Assembly (NCBI GenBank): GCA_963729115.1 | Contig: CAVSMR010000011.1 | Span: forward strand, 124,001 to 188,000 | Reading direction: 5' to 3' | DNA: 64,000 nt | From: Actinophytocola sp963729115 | Lineage (GTDB): Bacteria > Actinomycetota > Actinomycetes > Mycobacteriales > Pseudonocardiaceae | In this document: positions 24,860 to 33,932 of the stretch, piece by piece | Numbering within the stretch: position 1 is the first letter of the stretch | Layout: the number at the start of each line of letters is the position of its first letter | The notes under the pieces: model-generated | Databases searched by the model: none | Told to the model about the DNA's origin: nothing | Seen by the model: only the letters and a program-made list of their open reading frames with translations | Position numbers and translations under genes: made by a program

Positions 24860-26317
24860 ATGACGGCAGCGCGCAATGTGGTCACAGCCGCCACTACCGT
24901 CTCCGAGGCAGTCGACGAGACTGGCGAGCAACCGTACGAGTACGTCAGACGGGAGCTGGTCGAGCCCGACTGGCGACGTTTCCCGGGCTGGCGGGAGGTT
25001 ACGGAGGCTCAGTGGCGTGACGCTCAGTGGCAACGTGTGCACTGCGTGAAGAACGTCAAGCAGCTGCGGTCGGTCGTCGGCGACCTGGTCGACGAGTCCT
25101 TTTACGACGACCTCGTCACCGACCAGCAGAACCTCGCGACGATGTCGATGCTGCTGCCGCCCCAGATGCTGAACACGATGGCGCCGGCCGCCGAGCTGGA
25201 GCAGGCCGCGTTCACCAAGGCACTGCACGAGGATCCGATCCGCCGGTACATGATGCCGGTGGCGAGTGATCGCGATCCACTGTGGCCGAACCACCCGTAC
25301 TCGTCGCGGGACTCCTTGCACGAGGCGGAGATGTGGGTCGTCGAGGGCCTGACGCACCGCTACCCCACCAAGGTCCTTGCCGAGCTGCTGTCCACGTGCC
25401 CGCAGTACTGCGGGCACTGCACGCGGATGGACCTGGTCGGCAACTCCACCCCGCAGGTCGACAAGCACAAGCTGACGCTCAAGCCCGTCGACCGCCAGGA
25501 CCAGATGATCGACTATCTCAAGCGGACGCCGGGCGTGCGCGATGTGGTCGTCTCCGGCGGGGACGTCGCGAACGTGCCGTGGCACCAGCTCGAGGCGTTC
25601 CTCATGCGGCTGCTGGACATCGAGACCGTGCGCGACATCCGGCTCGCCACCAAGGCGCTGGCCGGCCTGCCGCAGCACTGGCTGCAGCCGAAGGTCGTCG
25701 AGGGGCTGGAGCGGGTCGCCCGCACGGCCGGGCGGCGCGGGGTCAACCTCGCGATCCACACGCATGTCAACCACGCCCAGTCGGTGACGCCGCTGGTGGC
25801 CGAGGCGGCACGCACGGCGCTCGAGGTCGGCGTGCGGGACGTGCGCAACCAGGGCGTGCTGATGCGTGGCGTCAACGCCACGCCGGACGACCTGCTCGAC
25901 CTTTGCTTTGCCCTGCAAGGGGAAGCGAACATCCTGCCGTACTACTTCTACATGTGCGACATGATCCCCAACGCCGAGCACTGGCGGGTCGCGGTGTGGG
26001 AGGCGCAGCAGCTGCAGCACGCGATCATGGGTTACCTGCCCGGATACGCGACGCCGCGGATCATCTGCGACGTGCCGTACGTCGGGAAGCGCTGGGTGCA
26101 CCAGCTCGCCGAGTACGACACCGAGCGCGGGATCTCGTACTGGACGAAGAACTACCGCACCGGCATCGAGCGCACCGACCCCGACGCGCTGGGCCGCAAG
26201 TACCCCTACTACGACCCGATCGCCACGCTGCCCGAGGCGGGCCAGAAGTGGTGGGCCGACTACGAGTCGAAGGGCTCGGCCGCCGACGGGGACGACCCGT
26301 TCGGCGAGAAGGCGTAA
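24860..26317 (+). CDS. kamA: Lysine 2,3-aminomutase-family radical SAM enzyme
   Basis: The protein has 485 aa. The radical SAM cluster motif is C180-P-Q-Y-C184-G-H-C187 (CX3CX2C), as in aminomutases of this family. Flanking family segments include EAEMWVVEGLTHRYP, VVVSGGDVANVP and a late DVPYVGKRWV whose lysine may hold pyridoxal phosphate. The expected reaction is L-lysine to L-beta-lysine, supplying KamDE. The ATG at 24860 follows AGGAG by five bases; an in-frame ATG at 24842 lacks such a site. Glutamate 2,3-aminomutase activity cannot be excluded from sequence alone, but the kam context favours lysine. Confidence 0.87.
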   Translation: MTAARNVVTAATTVSEAVDETGEQPYEYVRRELVEPDWRRFPGWREVTEAQWRDAQWQRVHCVKNVKQLRSVVGDLVDESFYDDLVTDQQNLATMSMLLPPQMLNTMAPAAELEQAAFTKALHEDPIRRYMMPVASDRDPLWPNHPYSSRDSLHEAEMWVVEGLTHRYPTKVLAELLSTCPQYCGHCTRMDLVGNSTPQVDKHKLTLKPVDRQDQMIDYLKRTPGVRDVVVSGGDVANVPWHQLEAFLMRLLDIETVRDIRLATKALAGLPQHWLQPKVVEGLERVARTAGRRGVNLAIHTHVNHAQSVTPLVAEAARTALEVGVRDVRNQGVLMRGVNATPDDLLDLCFALQGEANILPYYFYMCDMIPNAEHWRVAVWEAQQLQHAIMGYLPGYATPRIICDVPYVGKRWVHQLAEYDTERGISYWTKNYRTGIERTDPDALGRKYPYYDPIATLPEAGQKWWADYESKGSAADGDDPFGEKA

Positions 26318-26332
26318 GGGGCTCGTTCGGCC

Positions 26333-27157
26333 TCAGTTGAACGTGTCCGGGTTCGGGCCGGTGCGCAGTCCACGCTCCAAAGTGGACAATTTGGCCATGT
26401 CGCCGGCGTCCAGCACGAACCCGAACACGTCGAGGTTCTCGCGGATGCGCGCCGGGGTGACCGACTTCGGGATCACCACGTTGCCCAGCTGCAGGTGCCA
26501 GCGGATGACGACCTGCGCCGGCGTGCGGTCGTGCTTGCGCGCCAGCTCCACCACGGCCTGCTCGCCGAGGAGGTCGCCGCCCTTCGCGAGCGGGCTCCAC
26601 GCCTCCGTGGCGATGCCGAGGTCGCGGTGGAGCTGGCGCAGCTCCGCCTGCTGCAGGTACGGGTGCAGCTCGATCTGGTTCACCGCGGGCAGGGTGCCGG
26701 TGTCGTCGACGAGCCGGCGCAGGTGGGCCGGGTGGAAGTTCGACACGCCGATCGCCCGCACCACGCCGTCGGCCAGCAGCTTCTCGAACGCGCGCCACGT
26801 CTCGACGTAGTCGTCGCGCTTCGGGGTCGGCCAGTGGATGAGGTACAGGTCCAGGTAGTCCAGGCCGAGGCGGTCCCGGCTCGCGTCGAAGGCGCGCAGC
26901 ACGGCGTCGTAGCCGTGGTCGTCGTTCCAGAGCTTGGTCGTGACGAACAGCTCGTCGCGGCGGAGGCCGGACTCCCGGATCGCCTGCGCGACGCCTTCCT
27001 CGTTGCCGTAGACCTTCGCGGTGTCGATGCTGCGATAGCCCGCCCGCAGCGCCTCGCCCACCGCCGCGGCGGTCTCCTCGTTCGGCACCTGGAAGACGCC
27101 GAAGCCCAGCTGCGGCATGGTGCCGCCGTTGTTCAGGGTCAGGGTGGGAATCGTCAT
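26333..27157 (-). CDS. Aldo/keto reductase
   Basis: The protein has 274 aa, the usual size for an AKR5-type reductase. The catalytic tetrad is complete: D45 and Y50 in SIDTAKVYGNE, K75 in FVTTKLWND and H108 in YLIHWPTP. The phosphate-binding IPKSVTP loop near 230 indicates NADPH. It reduces aldehydes or ketones; the substrate is unknown. No Shine-Dalgarno sequence is seen before the ATG. It is tail to tail with kamA, 15 bases apart, and is not obviously part of the lysine pathway. Confidence 0.88.
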   Translation of the reverse strand: MTIPTLTLNNGGTMPQLGFGVFQVPNEETAAAVGEALRAGYRSIDTAKVYGNEEGVAQAIRESGLRRDELFVTTKLWNDDHGYDAVLRAFDASRDRLGLDYLDLYLIHWPTPKRDDYVETWRAFEKLLADGVVRAIGVSNFHPAHLRRLVDDTGTLPAVNQIELHPYLQQAELRQLHRDLGIATEAWSPLAKGGDLLGEQAVVELARKHDRTPAQVVIRWHLQLGNVVIPKSVTPARIRENLDVFGFVLDAGDMAKLSTLERGLRTGPNPDTFN

Positions 27158-27328
27158 GGGGAGGTCGTACCCAGCCGCGTCCCCCGGCACACACGTGCAC
27201 GGCCGGTGATCGGACATACGCACACCGAAGTAGCCATCTTTGGGCCTACCCCCGATGAGTCCCTTCGGGAACACTCTCGCAGGTCGGTCGCACACACAAC
27301 GCGACCAGCTGATGCGAGGGAGTAAGGC

Positions 27329-28759
27329 GTGTCCATCCGAAGAAGGACGCTCGCGGCGGCGATCCTGCCCGTGCTCGCGGCGGGCGTGATCGGGCTGACC
27401 GTGGCCCTGCCGGCACAGGCGGGGCCCGAGCCGGCGAACGTACAGGCCCAGGAAGACCTGAAGGACCGGCTCGAGGCGGTTCCCGGGCTCACGGTCGTCT
27501 CCGAGGAGCCGGCGCCCGCGCCCGGCCTCCGGTTCTTCTTCCTGACCTACCGCCAGGCGGTCGACCACCGCAACCCGCAGGGCCCGACGTTCGAGCAGCG
27601 CCTGCAGCTGCTGCACCGCGACGAGTCCCGGCCGATGATCCTGCACACGACCGGCTACGACATGCCGGAGTTCGCGTTCCGCTCGGAACCGACCGCGCTC
27701 GTCGACGGCAACCAGATCTCCGTGGAGCAGCGGTTCTTCACGCCCTCGCGGCCGAACCCGGCGGACTGGCGCAAGCTCGACATCTGGCAGGCGGCCACCG
27801 ACCACCACAAGATCGTCCAGGCGCTCAAGCCGATCTACGCCGCGAAGTGGCTCTCGACCGGCGCCAGCAAGGGCGGCATGACCTCGGTGTACCACCGGCG
27901 GTTCTACCCGCGTGACGTCGACGGCGTGGTCGCCTACGTGGCGCCCAACGACGCGAACAACAAGCAGGACAAGGCGTACGACGACTTCTTCGCGAGCGTC
28001 GGCTCGACCCCGGCCTGCCGCACGGCGCTGGAGAACCTGCAGAAGGAGGCGCTGACCCGGCGCACGAACCTGGTGAACCTGTACGACCAGTTCGCCGCCG
28101 AGCACGACCTGTCCTTCGACCGCGTCTTCGGCTCCACGGACAAGGCGTTCGAGATGACCGTCCTGGACACCGAGTGGGCGTTCTGGCAGTACTCGAGCGA
28201 GGCCGACTGCGGCTCGGTGCCGGCGCGCACGGCGAGCGACCAGGAGATCTTCGACTTCATCAACAACGTGGCCGGCTTCGAGTTCTACGGCGACGACGCG
28301 ATCCTGTCCTACTCGCCGTACTACTACCAGGCCGCCACCCAGCTCGGCTGGCCGCAGCCGAAGTTCGCCTACCTCAAGGGTTTGCTGCACTACCCGAACC
28401 TGTACGTGGCGAACTCCAGCCTGCCCGCGGAGCTGAAGGCCAAGCACGACCCGTGGCCGATCGCCGACGTCGACCGGTGGGTCAGCAAGGACGCCGGCCA
28501 GATGCTGTTCGTCTACGGCTCCGACGACCCGTGGGGTGCCGAGCCCTTCCACCCGAGCGACAAGGACTCGTACACGTTCACCGCGCCGGGTGCGAACCAC
28601 GGCGCGAACATCGCGAAGCTGAACGCGGCGGACAAGACCGCCGCGACCGCGACGGTGCTGCGCTGGGCCGGCCTGGGCGCCGCCCCGGCCGCCAAGAAGT
28701 CCGCCGAGGTCAGCGCGCTCGACCAGCGGGACCCGCGGAACATCCGCCGCCCGCTCTGA
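27329..28759 (+). CDS. Secreted S37-family tripeptidyl aminopeptidase (PS-10 type)
   Basis: The protein has 476 aa. A Sec signal peptide (RRR, then a hydrophobic stretch, then ALPAQA before about residue 32) is clear. The nucleophile elbow GASKGGMTS lies near residue 175-183 and the chain has the PS-10/S37 pattern TYRQAVDHRNP and LHTTGYDMPEFAFRSEPT. Family knowledge: these Streptomyces-type enzymes release tripeptides from protein N-termini outside the cell. GTG has GAGGGAG six bases upstream. A strong hairpin follows the stop codon. Confidence 0.88.
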   Translation: MSIRRRTLAAAILPVLAAGVIGLTVALPAQAGPEPANVQAQEDLKDRLEAVPGLTVVSEEPAPAPGLRFFFLTYRQAVDHRNPQGPTFEQRLQLLHRDESRPMILHTTGYDMPEFAFRSEPTALVDGNQISVEQRFFTPSRPNPADWRKLDIWQAATDHHKIVQALKPIYAAKWLSTGASKGGMTSVYHRRFYPRDVDGVVAYVAPNDANNKQDKAYDDFFASVGSTPACRTALENLQKEALTRRTNLVNLYDQFAAEHDLSFDRVFGSTDKAFEMTVLDTEWAFWQYSSEADCGSVPARTASDQEIFDFINNVAGFEFYGDDAILSYSPYYYQAATQLGWPQPKFAYLKGLLHYPNLYVANSSLPAELKAKHDPWPIADVDRWVSKDAGQMLFVYGSDDPWGAEPFHPSDKDSYTFTAPGANHGANIAKLNAADKTAATATVLRWAGLGAAPAAKKSAEVSALDQRDPRNIRRPL

Positions 28760-28777
28760 CCCATCGCGGTACGCCGC

Positions 28778-28810
28778 AGCGGCGCTTCCCCGGCCAGGGG
28801 GAGCGCCGCT
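28778..28810 (+). terminator. Hairpin terminator after the S37 peptidase gene
   Basis: AGCGGCGCTTCCCC (28778-28791) pairs with 28797-28810 over 14 bases, with one G-U pair, around a 5-base loop. It lies 18 bases after the stop codon. Confidence 0.7.
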
Positions 28811-28847
28811 TCGGCGTCGTCATGGCCGGCCGGCTCGCCGCGGCCAC

Positions 28848-28853
28848 TACGCT
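28848..28853 (+). promoter_or_regulatory. -10 box for a leaderless GDSL hydrolase transcript
   Basis: TACGCT lies seven bases before the ATG at 28861. This supports that ATG over an in-frame ATG at 28822. Confidence 0.4.
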
Positions 28854-28860
28854 GGGTGCG

Positions 28861-29931
28861 ATGCGACGACCGTCCGGATGGCGAGCGTGGACCGCGCTCG
28901 TGGTGGTGATCCTCCTGCTCGGCACGGTCCTGCTCGTGTCCGACGACCTCGCCCCCGAGCCCACCCCGCTGCCCGGACCGCCGCAGGACGCGCCGCGGGT
29001 GCTGGTGGCGATGGGCGACAGCACGATCTCCGGCGAGGGTGCGGGCGACTACGAGGAGGGCACCGACGGCGAGAACGGCGACTGGTGCCACCGCTCCGCG
29101 CACGCGTCGATCCACGAGACCGGGCTGCTGACGATCGACCGGACGATCAACCTGGCGTGCTCGGGCGCGCCGTCCCCGCAGGTCGGTCTCGGCGACGTGG
29201 AGCAGTACACCGAGCCGTCGCAGGCGAAGCGCCTCGCGCCGATCGCCGCGCGCAACCGGGTGATGGCGGTCGTGGTCGCGTCGGGCGCCAACGACGAGCC
29301 GGCGTTCTCGCACGTGATGAACGCGTGCATCGAGGCGTGGACCGGACGGGGCGAGCCGTGCAGCGAGGCGGTCGGGCCGGAGTGGGCCGAGCGCGTGGAC
29401 AAGATGAAGCCCAAGCTCGCGAAGGCACTCGAGGACATCCGCACGGTGATGCGCAACGCCGGGTACGCGGAGTCCGACTACGAGCTGATCGTCCAGTCCT
29501 ACGCGGCACCGGTGGGCCCGGATGTGGCGCCGGGCCTGCAGGACCTGTCCGGCTGTCCGTTCCGCGCCGACGACCTGGCCTGGGTGCAGCGCACGGCGGT
29601 GCCGCAGCTGACCGCGGGGGTGCGCGAGGCGGCGGCCGGGGCGGACGCGCGGTTCCTGGACCTGTCCCGCGCGGGCCTCGGCCACGAGGCCTGCTCCCAC
29701 GAGGGGGACGCGAGCCAGGAGTGGTTCCGCCGGCTGGCCGTCGAGTGGGACGACCTCCAGCGCGAGGACCGCGCGACGCACGCGCTGCAGGAGTCCTTCC
29801 ACCCCAACGAGGCCGGCCACGAGCAGCTCGGCCGCTGCCTCGGCGAGTTCGTGAACACCGCCGACCGGGCGGCCGCCTGCCTGCAGGGCCGCGACGGCAA
29901 CCTCCACGCGGCCACCAGCCTGGGCTCCTGA
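28861..29931 (+). CDS. Exported SGNH/GDSL-type hydrolase
   Basis: The protein has 356 aa. A short basic N-terminus and one hydrophobic segment (about 11-27) act as an uncleaved anchor or signal. Block I reads VLVAMGDSTISGEGAGD (about 48-64) with the catalytic Ser, block III GAND near 140, and the catalytic Asp/His block is SFHPNEAGHEQL near 318-329. It has eight or so cysteines, consistent with folding outside the cell. It should be an esterase or lipase acting on an envelope or extracellular ester. Confidence 0.85.
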   Translation: MRRPSGWRAWTALVVVILLLGTVLLVSDDLAPEPTPLPGPPQDAPRVLVAMGDSTISGEGAGDYEEGTDGENGDWCHRSAHASIHETGLLTIDRTINLACSGAPSPQVGLGDVEQYTEPSQAKRLAPIAARNRVMAVVVASGANDEPAFSHVMNACIEAWTGRGEPCSEAVGPEWAERVDKMKPKLAKALEDIRTVMRNAGYAESDYELIVQSYAAPVGPDVAPGLQDLSGCPFRADDLAWVQRTAVPQLTAGVREAAAGADARFLDLSRAGLGHEACSHEGDASQEWFRRLAVEWDDLQREDRATHALQESFHPNEAGHEQLGRCLGEFVNTADRAAACLQGRDGNLHAATSLGS

Positions 29932-30023
29932 CCCCCGTCGGTTCCGCAAGGGCGGCCCGCCGCGCGCCGGACTGCCCTACGGTGGCCGCACACCCCGCGT
30001 CCCCCAGCCGACGGAGGTTCACC

Positions 30024-30869
30024 GTGCGGGCCCTGCGCCGTTCCCTGCTCCCGCTCCTCGCCCTGCTCGGGCTCGTGGTCGCCACGCTGCCGGCCACCGC
30101 GGCCCCGCAGCACCACCGCGCCCAGCCGCTCCCCCAGGCCCACGCGCACAACGACTACGAGCACGACCGCCCGCTGTTCGACGCGCTCGACCACGGGTTC
30201 ACCAGCGTCGAGGCCGACATCTACCTCGTCGACGGGCAGCTGCTCGTCGCGCACGACCCCGAGGACCTCGACCCGGACCGGACGCTGCGCTCGCTGTACC
30301 TGGATCCCTTGCGGCACAAGGTGACCCACGGCGGCCTCTACCCCGGCCACCGCGTCGCCTTCCAGCTGCTGATCGACATCAAGACCGAGGGCGAGTCGAC
30401 CTACGCCGCCCTCGACACGCTGCTGCGCTCGCCCCGGTACGCCAGCCTGTGGACGAAGTACCGCCATGGCCACGTCCGCCCCGGCCTGGTCACGGCCGTG
30501 GTCTCCGGCAACCGGCCCCGCGCCACGATGGAGGCGCAGCCGACCCGCTTCGCCTTCTACGACGGGCGGATCGCGAACCCCGACGACCTCGGGCCCGGCG
30601 ACGACGCGCGGCTGACCCCGCTGGTGTCGGACAACTGGACCACGCTCTTCTCCTGGCGCGGCGCGGGCGAGATGCCCGCTGACGAGCGGGCCGGGCTCGC
30701 GGAGATCGTCGGCACCGCGCACGCCGCCGGCCAGCGCGTGCGGTTCTGGGAGACGCCGGACGCGGCCGGCCCCGAGCGCGCGGCCGTGTGGCGCGAGCTC
30801 GTCGCCGCCGGCGTGGACCACATCAACACCGACGACCTCGCGGGACTCGAGGCGTTCCTGCGCGGTTAG
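30024..30869 (+). CDS. Secreted glycerophosphodiester phosphodiesterase/PLC-like protein
   Basis: The protein has 281 aa with a signal peptide (RALRRSLLPLLALLGLVVA, cleavage near ATAA). The catalytic start AHAHNDYEHDRPL (about 38-50) and VEADIYLVDGQLLVAHDPED (about 64-83) carry the His, Glu-x-Asp and second His of the GDPD/PI-PLC TIM barrel. It would split a phosphodiester of a lipid head group outside the cell. GTG has GGAGG (30013-30017) six bases upstream. It is tail to tail with the CGNR gene. Confidence 0.82.
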   Translation: MRALRRSLLPLLALLGLVVATLPATAAPQHHRAQPLPQAHAHNDYEHDRPLFDALDHGFTSVEADIYLVDGQLLVAHDPEDLDPDRTLRSLYLDPLRHKVTHGGLYPGHRVAFQLLIDIKTEGESTYAALDTLLRSPRYASLWTKYRHGHVRPGLVTAVVSGNRPRATMEAQPTRFAFYDGRIANPDDLGPGDDARLTPLVSDNWTTLFSWRGAGEMPADERAGLAEIVGTAHAAGQRVRFWETPDAAGPERAAVWRELVAAGVDHINTDDLAGLEAFLRG

Positions 30870-30881
30870 GCCGGTGCCTGG

Positions 30882-31448
30882 TCAGGTGGCGGTCTTCCGC
30901 GCGCGGAAGGCCGCCGCCTTCACCCGGTTCTGGCACGCGGTCGAGCAGAACCGCCGCGTTCCGTTGCGCGAGACGTCGACGTAGACCCGGTCGCAGCCGG
31001 CGGCGTTGCAGATGCCGAGCCGGTCGACCGCCCGGTTGCCCAGCACGATCGCGAGCGCGGTGGCCATGGACGCGGCGCTGCCGATCGCCCATTCCGCGTC
31101 GACGCTGTGGTAGTGCACGTGCCACGGCTCGCCGTCGTGCCTGGCCAGCCGCGGGACCGCGCCCGACGCGCGCATGATCTCGTTCAGCTCGAGGCAGCCG
31201 CCGTCCACGTCGCCGGCGTCGACCAGCTCGATGACCCGCCGCAGCCGGGCGACCCAGCCGGCGAGCTCGGCCGCCTCCTGCTCGGTCGGGTGGCCGGGCA
31301 TGCGCGCGGGCGGCATGGCGTCGCGGACCGCGGCGCGCAGGTCGGCCGGCGGCGCGAACCGGCGGCCGTGGCGCTCGCCGGGCGTCACGTCGTTGATCAA
31401 CCGCACCGCGTAGGTCACGACATCGCTCGTATGACTGTCGAAGTTCAC
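30882..31448 (-). CDS. ABATE/CGNR zinc-finger stress-response protein
   Basis: The protein has 188 aa. The N-terminal 130 residues match the ABATE domain. The C-terminal finger reads LGICNAAGCDRVYVDVSRNG then TRRFCSTACQNRVK, keeping the four cysteines of the CGNR motif with Gln in place of Gly in CGNR. Family members are putative DNA-binding stress regulators. It is divergent from a methyltransferase gene whose -35 box lies directly beside its GTG start, so it may control that gene (inference). Confidence 0.85.
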   Translation of the reverse strand: MNFDSHTSDVVTYAVRLINDVTPGERHGRRFAPPADLRAAVRDAMPPARMPGHPTEQEAAELAGWVARLRRVIELVDAGDVDGGCLELNEIMRASGAVPRLARHDGEPWHVHYHSVDAEWAIGSAASMATALAIVLGNRAVDRLGICNAAGCDRVYVDVSRNGTRRFCSTACQNRVKAAAFRARKTAT

Positions 31449-31478
31449 TTGACCAGTTACCTTCCGAGCCGCTAGCGT
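31449..31478 (+). promoter_or_regulatory. Promoter for the methyltransferase gene
   Basis: TTGACC (31449-31454) and TAGCGT (31473-31478) are 18 bases apart, giving an expected start near 31485. The -35 box touches the start codon of the divergent CGNR gene. Confidence 0.6.
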
Positions 31479-31517
31479 CACTGCCGTGAAGCATATAGAC
31501 AGTGATGGAGGTGCGCG

Positions 31518-32261
31518 ATGCGGGGTACGACCGCCGAGCGGTGGGTCCAGCGCTGGGACCGCCAGCAGGAGCACTACATCCCGGACCGCGAGGAGCGGTT
31601 CCGCGTGATGATCGACGTCGTCCGGGCGGCGGTCGGCGCCGAGCCGGCGAACGTCGTCGACCTCGGCTGCGGACCGGGCTCGCTGTCGGCGAGAGTCGCC
31701 GCGGCGCTGCCCGGGGTCAGCGTCGTCGGGGTGGACGCCGACCCGCTGCTGCTCGGGCTGGGCGCCGCGAACACCGGTCCCCGGGTACGGCTGGTCGAGG
31801 CCGACCTCGGCTACCCGTCGTGGCCGGACCGCATCGGGCTCCCCGGGCCGTGGGACGCGGCGGTGTCCTCCACCGCGCTGCACTGGCTCGACGCCGACTC
31901 CCTCGCCGCGCTGTACGGCACGCTCGCGCAGCGGCTGCGGCCCGGCGGCGTGTTCGTCAACGCCGACAAGATGGACCCCGGCCTGTCCACAATGGACGTC
32001 ATCGCCACCGCGGTCCGGGAGGCACGCACCACACGGGTGGGCACCGACCGCAACGAGGACTGGGCGCAGTGGTGGCAGGCGCTCGGCGAGGACACCGAGC
32101 TCGCCCCGCTGCTCGGCGGCCGCCCGGCCGCGCCCATCGACCACACGGAGAACGAGCTGACCGTCGGCGAGCACGCGGCACTGCTGCGTGCCGCCGGTTT
32201 CGCCGAGGCAGCCCCGGTGTGGCAGTTCGGCGACGACCACGTCATGGTCGCCGTGCGCTGA
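31518..32261 (+). CDS. Class I SAM-dependent methyltransferase
   Basis: The protein has 247 aa. Motif I is VVDLGCGPGSLSARV (about 45-59), the acidic residue after strand 2 is in VVGVDADPLL, and motif IV reads WDAAVSSTALHWLD. These mark a small-molecule methyltransferase of the type 11 group. The substrate is unknown. The ATG has GGAGG (31506-31510) upstream. The next gene is convergent and begins its stop codon four bases later. Confidence 0.85.
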   Translation: MRGTTAERWVQRWDRQQEHYIPDREERFRVMIDVVRAAVGAEPANVVDLGCGPGSLSARVAAALPGVSVVGVDADPLLLGLGAANTGPRVRLVEADLGYPSWPDRIGLPGPWDAAVSSTALHWLDADSLAALYGTLAQRLRPGGVFVNADKMDPGLSTMDVIATAVREARTTRVGTDRNEDWAQWWQALGEDTELAPLLGGRPAAPIDHTENELTVGEHAALLRAAGFAEAAPVWQFGDDHVMVAVR

Positions 32262-32265
32262 TCTG

Positions 32266-32721
32266 TTACAGCGCGGGCGAGCGGCCTTCGTACGGAGTGG
32301 ACAGTACGACCGTGGTGCGGGTGGACACCTTGGCGGCCTCGCGGATCCTGCGCAGCAGGTCCTCGAGCGCCGCCGGGGAGGCCACCCGCACCAGCAGGAT
32401 GTAGGACTCCTCGCCGGCGACCGAGTAGCACGCCTCGATCTCGCGGATGTCGGCGATCCGTTGTGGATAGTCGTCCGGTACGGCCGGGTCGATCGGCGTC
32501 AGCGAGATGAACGCGGTCAGCGGCAGCCCGATCACCTCGGCGTTGAGCTGCGCGGTGTACCCGCGGATCACGCCGCGCTGTTCCAGCCGGCGCACCCGCT
32601 GGTGCACCGCCGAGACCGAGAGCCCGACCCGCTCGGCGAGGTCGGTGAAGCTGCATCTGCCGTCCGCGGACAGCTCGCGCGCGATGGCCTGGTCGATCGG
32701 CTCCAGCTCCGCGCCCGTCAT
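32266..32721 (-). CDS. Lrp/AsnC-family transcriptional regulator
   Basis: The protein has 151 aa. The helix-turn-helix lies at about 23-45 (SFTDLAERVGLSVSAVHQRV), followed by the linker RGVIRGYTAQLN and a RAM effector domain with EACYSVAGEESYILLVRV. Such proteins bind amino acids and often control neighbouring transport or peptide genes. Its ATG overlaps the stop of the M24 peptidase gene (ATGA), so it is co-translated with it and may respond to amino acids released by that enzyme (inference). Confidence 0.9.
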   Translation of the reverse strand: MTGAELEPIDQAIARELSADGRCSFTDLAERVGLSVSAVHQRVRRLEQRGVIRGYTAQLNAEVIGLPLTAFISLTPIDPAVPDDYPQRIADIREIEACYSVAGEESYILLVRVASPAALEDLLRRIREAAKVSTRTTVVLSTPYEGRSPAL

Positions 32722-33851
32722 GCGGGGAGCACGGTCAGCTCGTGCGGGCGCCGGTTCAGCGGATCCACGCCGTCCTCGGTGACCACCACGATGTCCTCGA
32801 TTCGCGCACCCCACCGGCCCGGCTGGTAGATCCCCGGCTCGACGGAGAACGCCATGCCCGCCTCGAGCGGCAGCGTGTTCCCGGCGACGATGTACGGGTC
32901 CTCGTGCACGTCCAGCCCGATGCCGTGCCCGGTGCGGTGGATGAAGTACTCGCCGAACCCGGCGTCCGCGATGATCGCGCGGGCCGCCGCGTCCACGTCC
33001 TGCGCGGCCACGCCCGGCGCCACCGCATCGACCGCCGCCTGCTGTGCCGCCTGCAGCACCGCGTACGTGCCGGCCACGTCGCCGTCGCGGGGCTCGCCCA
33101 GCACGTAGGTGCGCGTGCTGTCCGAGCAGTAGCCCGCCGCGACGGGCCCGCCGATGTCGACCACGACCACGTCGCCCGCCGTCATGACCCGGTCGGAGAC
33201 GCCGTGGTGCGGGCTCGCGCCGTTCGGGCCGGAGCCGACGATGACGAACTCCGCGACCGTGTGGCCCTCCGCCACGATGGCCGCCGCGATGTCCGCGCCC
33301 GCCTGCGCCTCGGTGCGGCCGACCCGCACGAAGTCCGCCATCCGCGCGTGCACCCGGTCGATCGCGGCGCCCGCCTGGCGCAGGGCCTCGACCTCCGTGG
33401 CGTCCTTGCGCATCCGCAGCTCACGCACGATCGGGCCGGCGAGCACCTGCTCGGTGGCCGGCAGCGCGCGGCGCAGGCCCAGCACGTGCAGCGCCGGCAT
33501 CACGTCGCCGACCGCCACCCGCGACGCGTCCCCGGTGAGCGAGGCGACCAGGCCGTACGGGTCCTCGTCGTCCACCCAGGTGGCGATCTCCACGCCGAGC
33601 TCGTCGGTCGGCACCGCCGCGTAGCCCGGCGCCTCCAGCTTCGGCACCACCAGCACCGGCGGGGCGTCGGTACGCAGGACCAGGCAGGTGAGCCGCTCGA
33701 ACGACGAGCCGGACCCGCCGATCAGGTAACGCAGGTCCGAGCCGGGCGCCATGAGCATGGCGTCCACGCCGGCGGTCCCGGCGGCCTCCCGGGCGCGGTC
33801 CAGCCGCGCGCGCAGTGCCGTCGGATCGGTCGCGGAAACGGTGGTCGACAT
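32718..33851 (-). CDS. M24-family Xaa-Pro-type aminopeptidase
   Basis: The protein has 377 aa. An N-terminal creatinase-like domain is followed by the pita-bread catalytic domain. All five metal ligands are visible: Asp in VVVDIGGP, Asp in DSTRTYV, His in HRTGHGIGLDVHEDP, Glu in SVEPGIYQPG and Glu in ARIEDIVVV. It cleaves the first residue from peptides with a prolyl bond, in the cytosol. TAGGCT six bases before the ATG marks a leaderless transcript. The Lrp gene follows in the same unit. Confidence 0.9.
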   Translation of the reverse strand: MSTTVSATDPTALRARLDRAREAAGTAGVDAMLMAPGSDLRYLIGGSGSSFERLTCLVLRTDAPPVLVVPKLEAPGYAAVPTDELGVEIATWVDDEDPYGLVASLTGDASRVAVGDVMPALHVLGLRRALPATEQVLAGPIVRELRMRKDATEVEALRQAGAAIDRVHARMADFVRVGRTEAQAGADIAAAIVAEGHTVAEFVIVGSGPNGASPHHGVSDRVMTAGDVVVVDIGGPVAAGYCSDSTRTYVLGEPRDGDVAGTYAVLQAAQQAAVDAVAPGVAAQDVDAAARAIIADAGFGEYFIHRTGHGIGLDVHEDPYIVAGNTLPLEAGMAFSVEPGIYQPGRWGARIEDIVVVTEDGVDPLNRRPHELTVLPA

Positions 33852-33857
33852 GGGGAA

Positions 33858-33863
33858 AGCCTA
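33858..33863 (-). promoter_or_regulatory. -10 box for the M24 peptidase-lrp unit
   Basis: TAGGCT on the minus strand is six bases before the ATG at 33851. The same box precedes dop and pafA in this window. Confidence 0.5.
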
Positions 33864-33932
33864 GTGCGGTGCCGGCCGGCGTCGCTGGGTCTATCGGGGG
33901 ACCCCACGTTTCGGCCGGCCCGGCGTGGCCCG

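Noticed and set aside
27158..28600. Extension of the aldo/keto reductase frame to 28600
   Set aside because: It is antisense to the S37 peptidase gene and encodes no domain. The conserved AKR start MTIPTL is at 27157.
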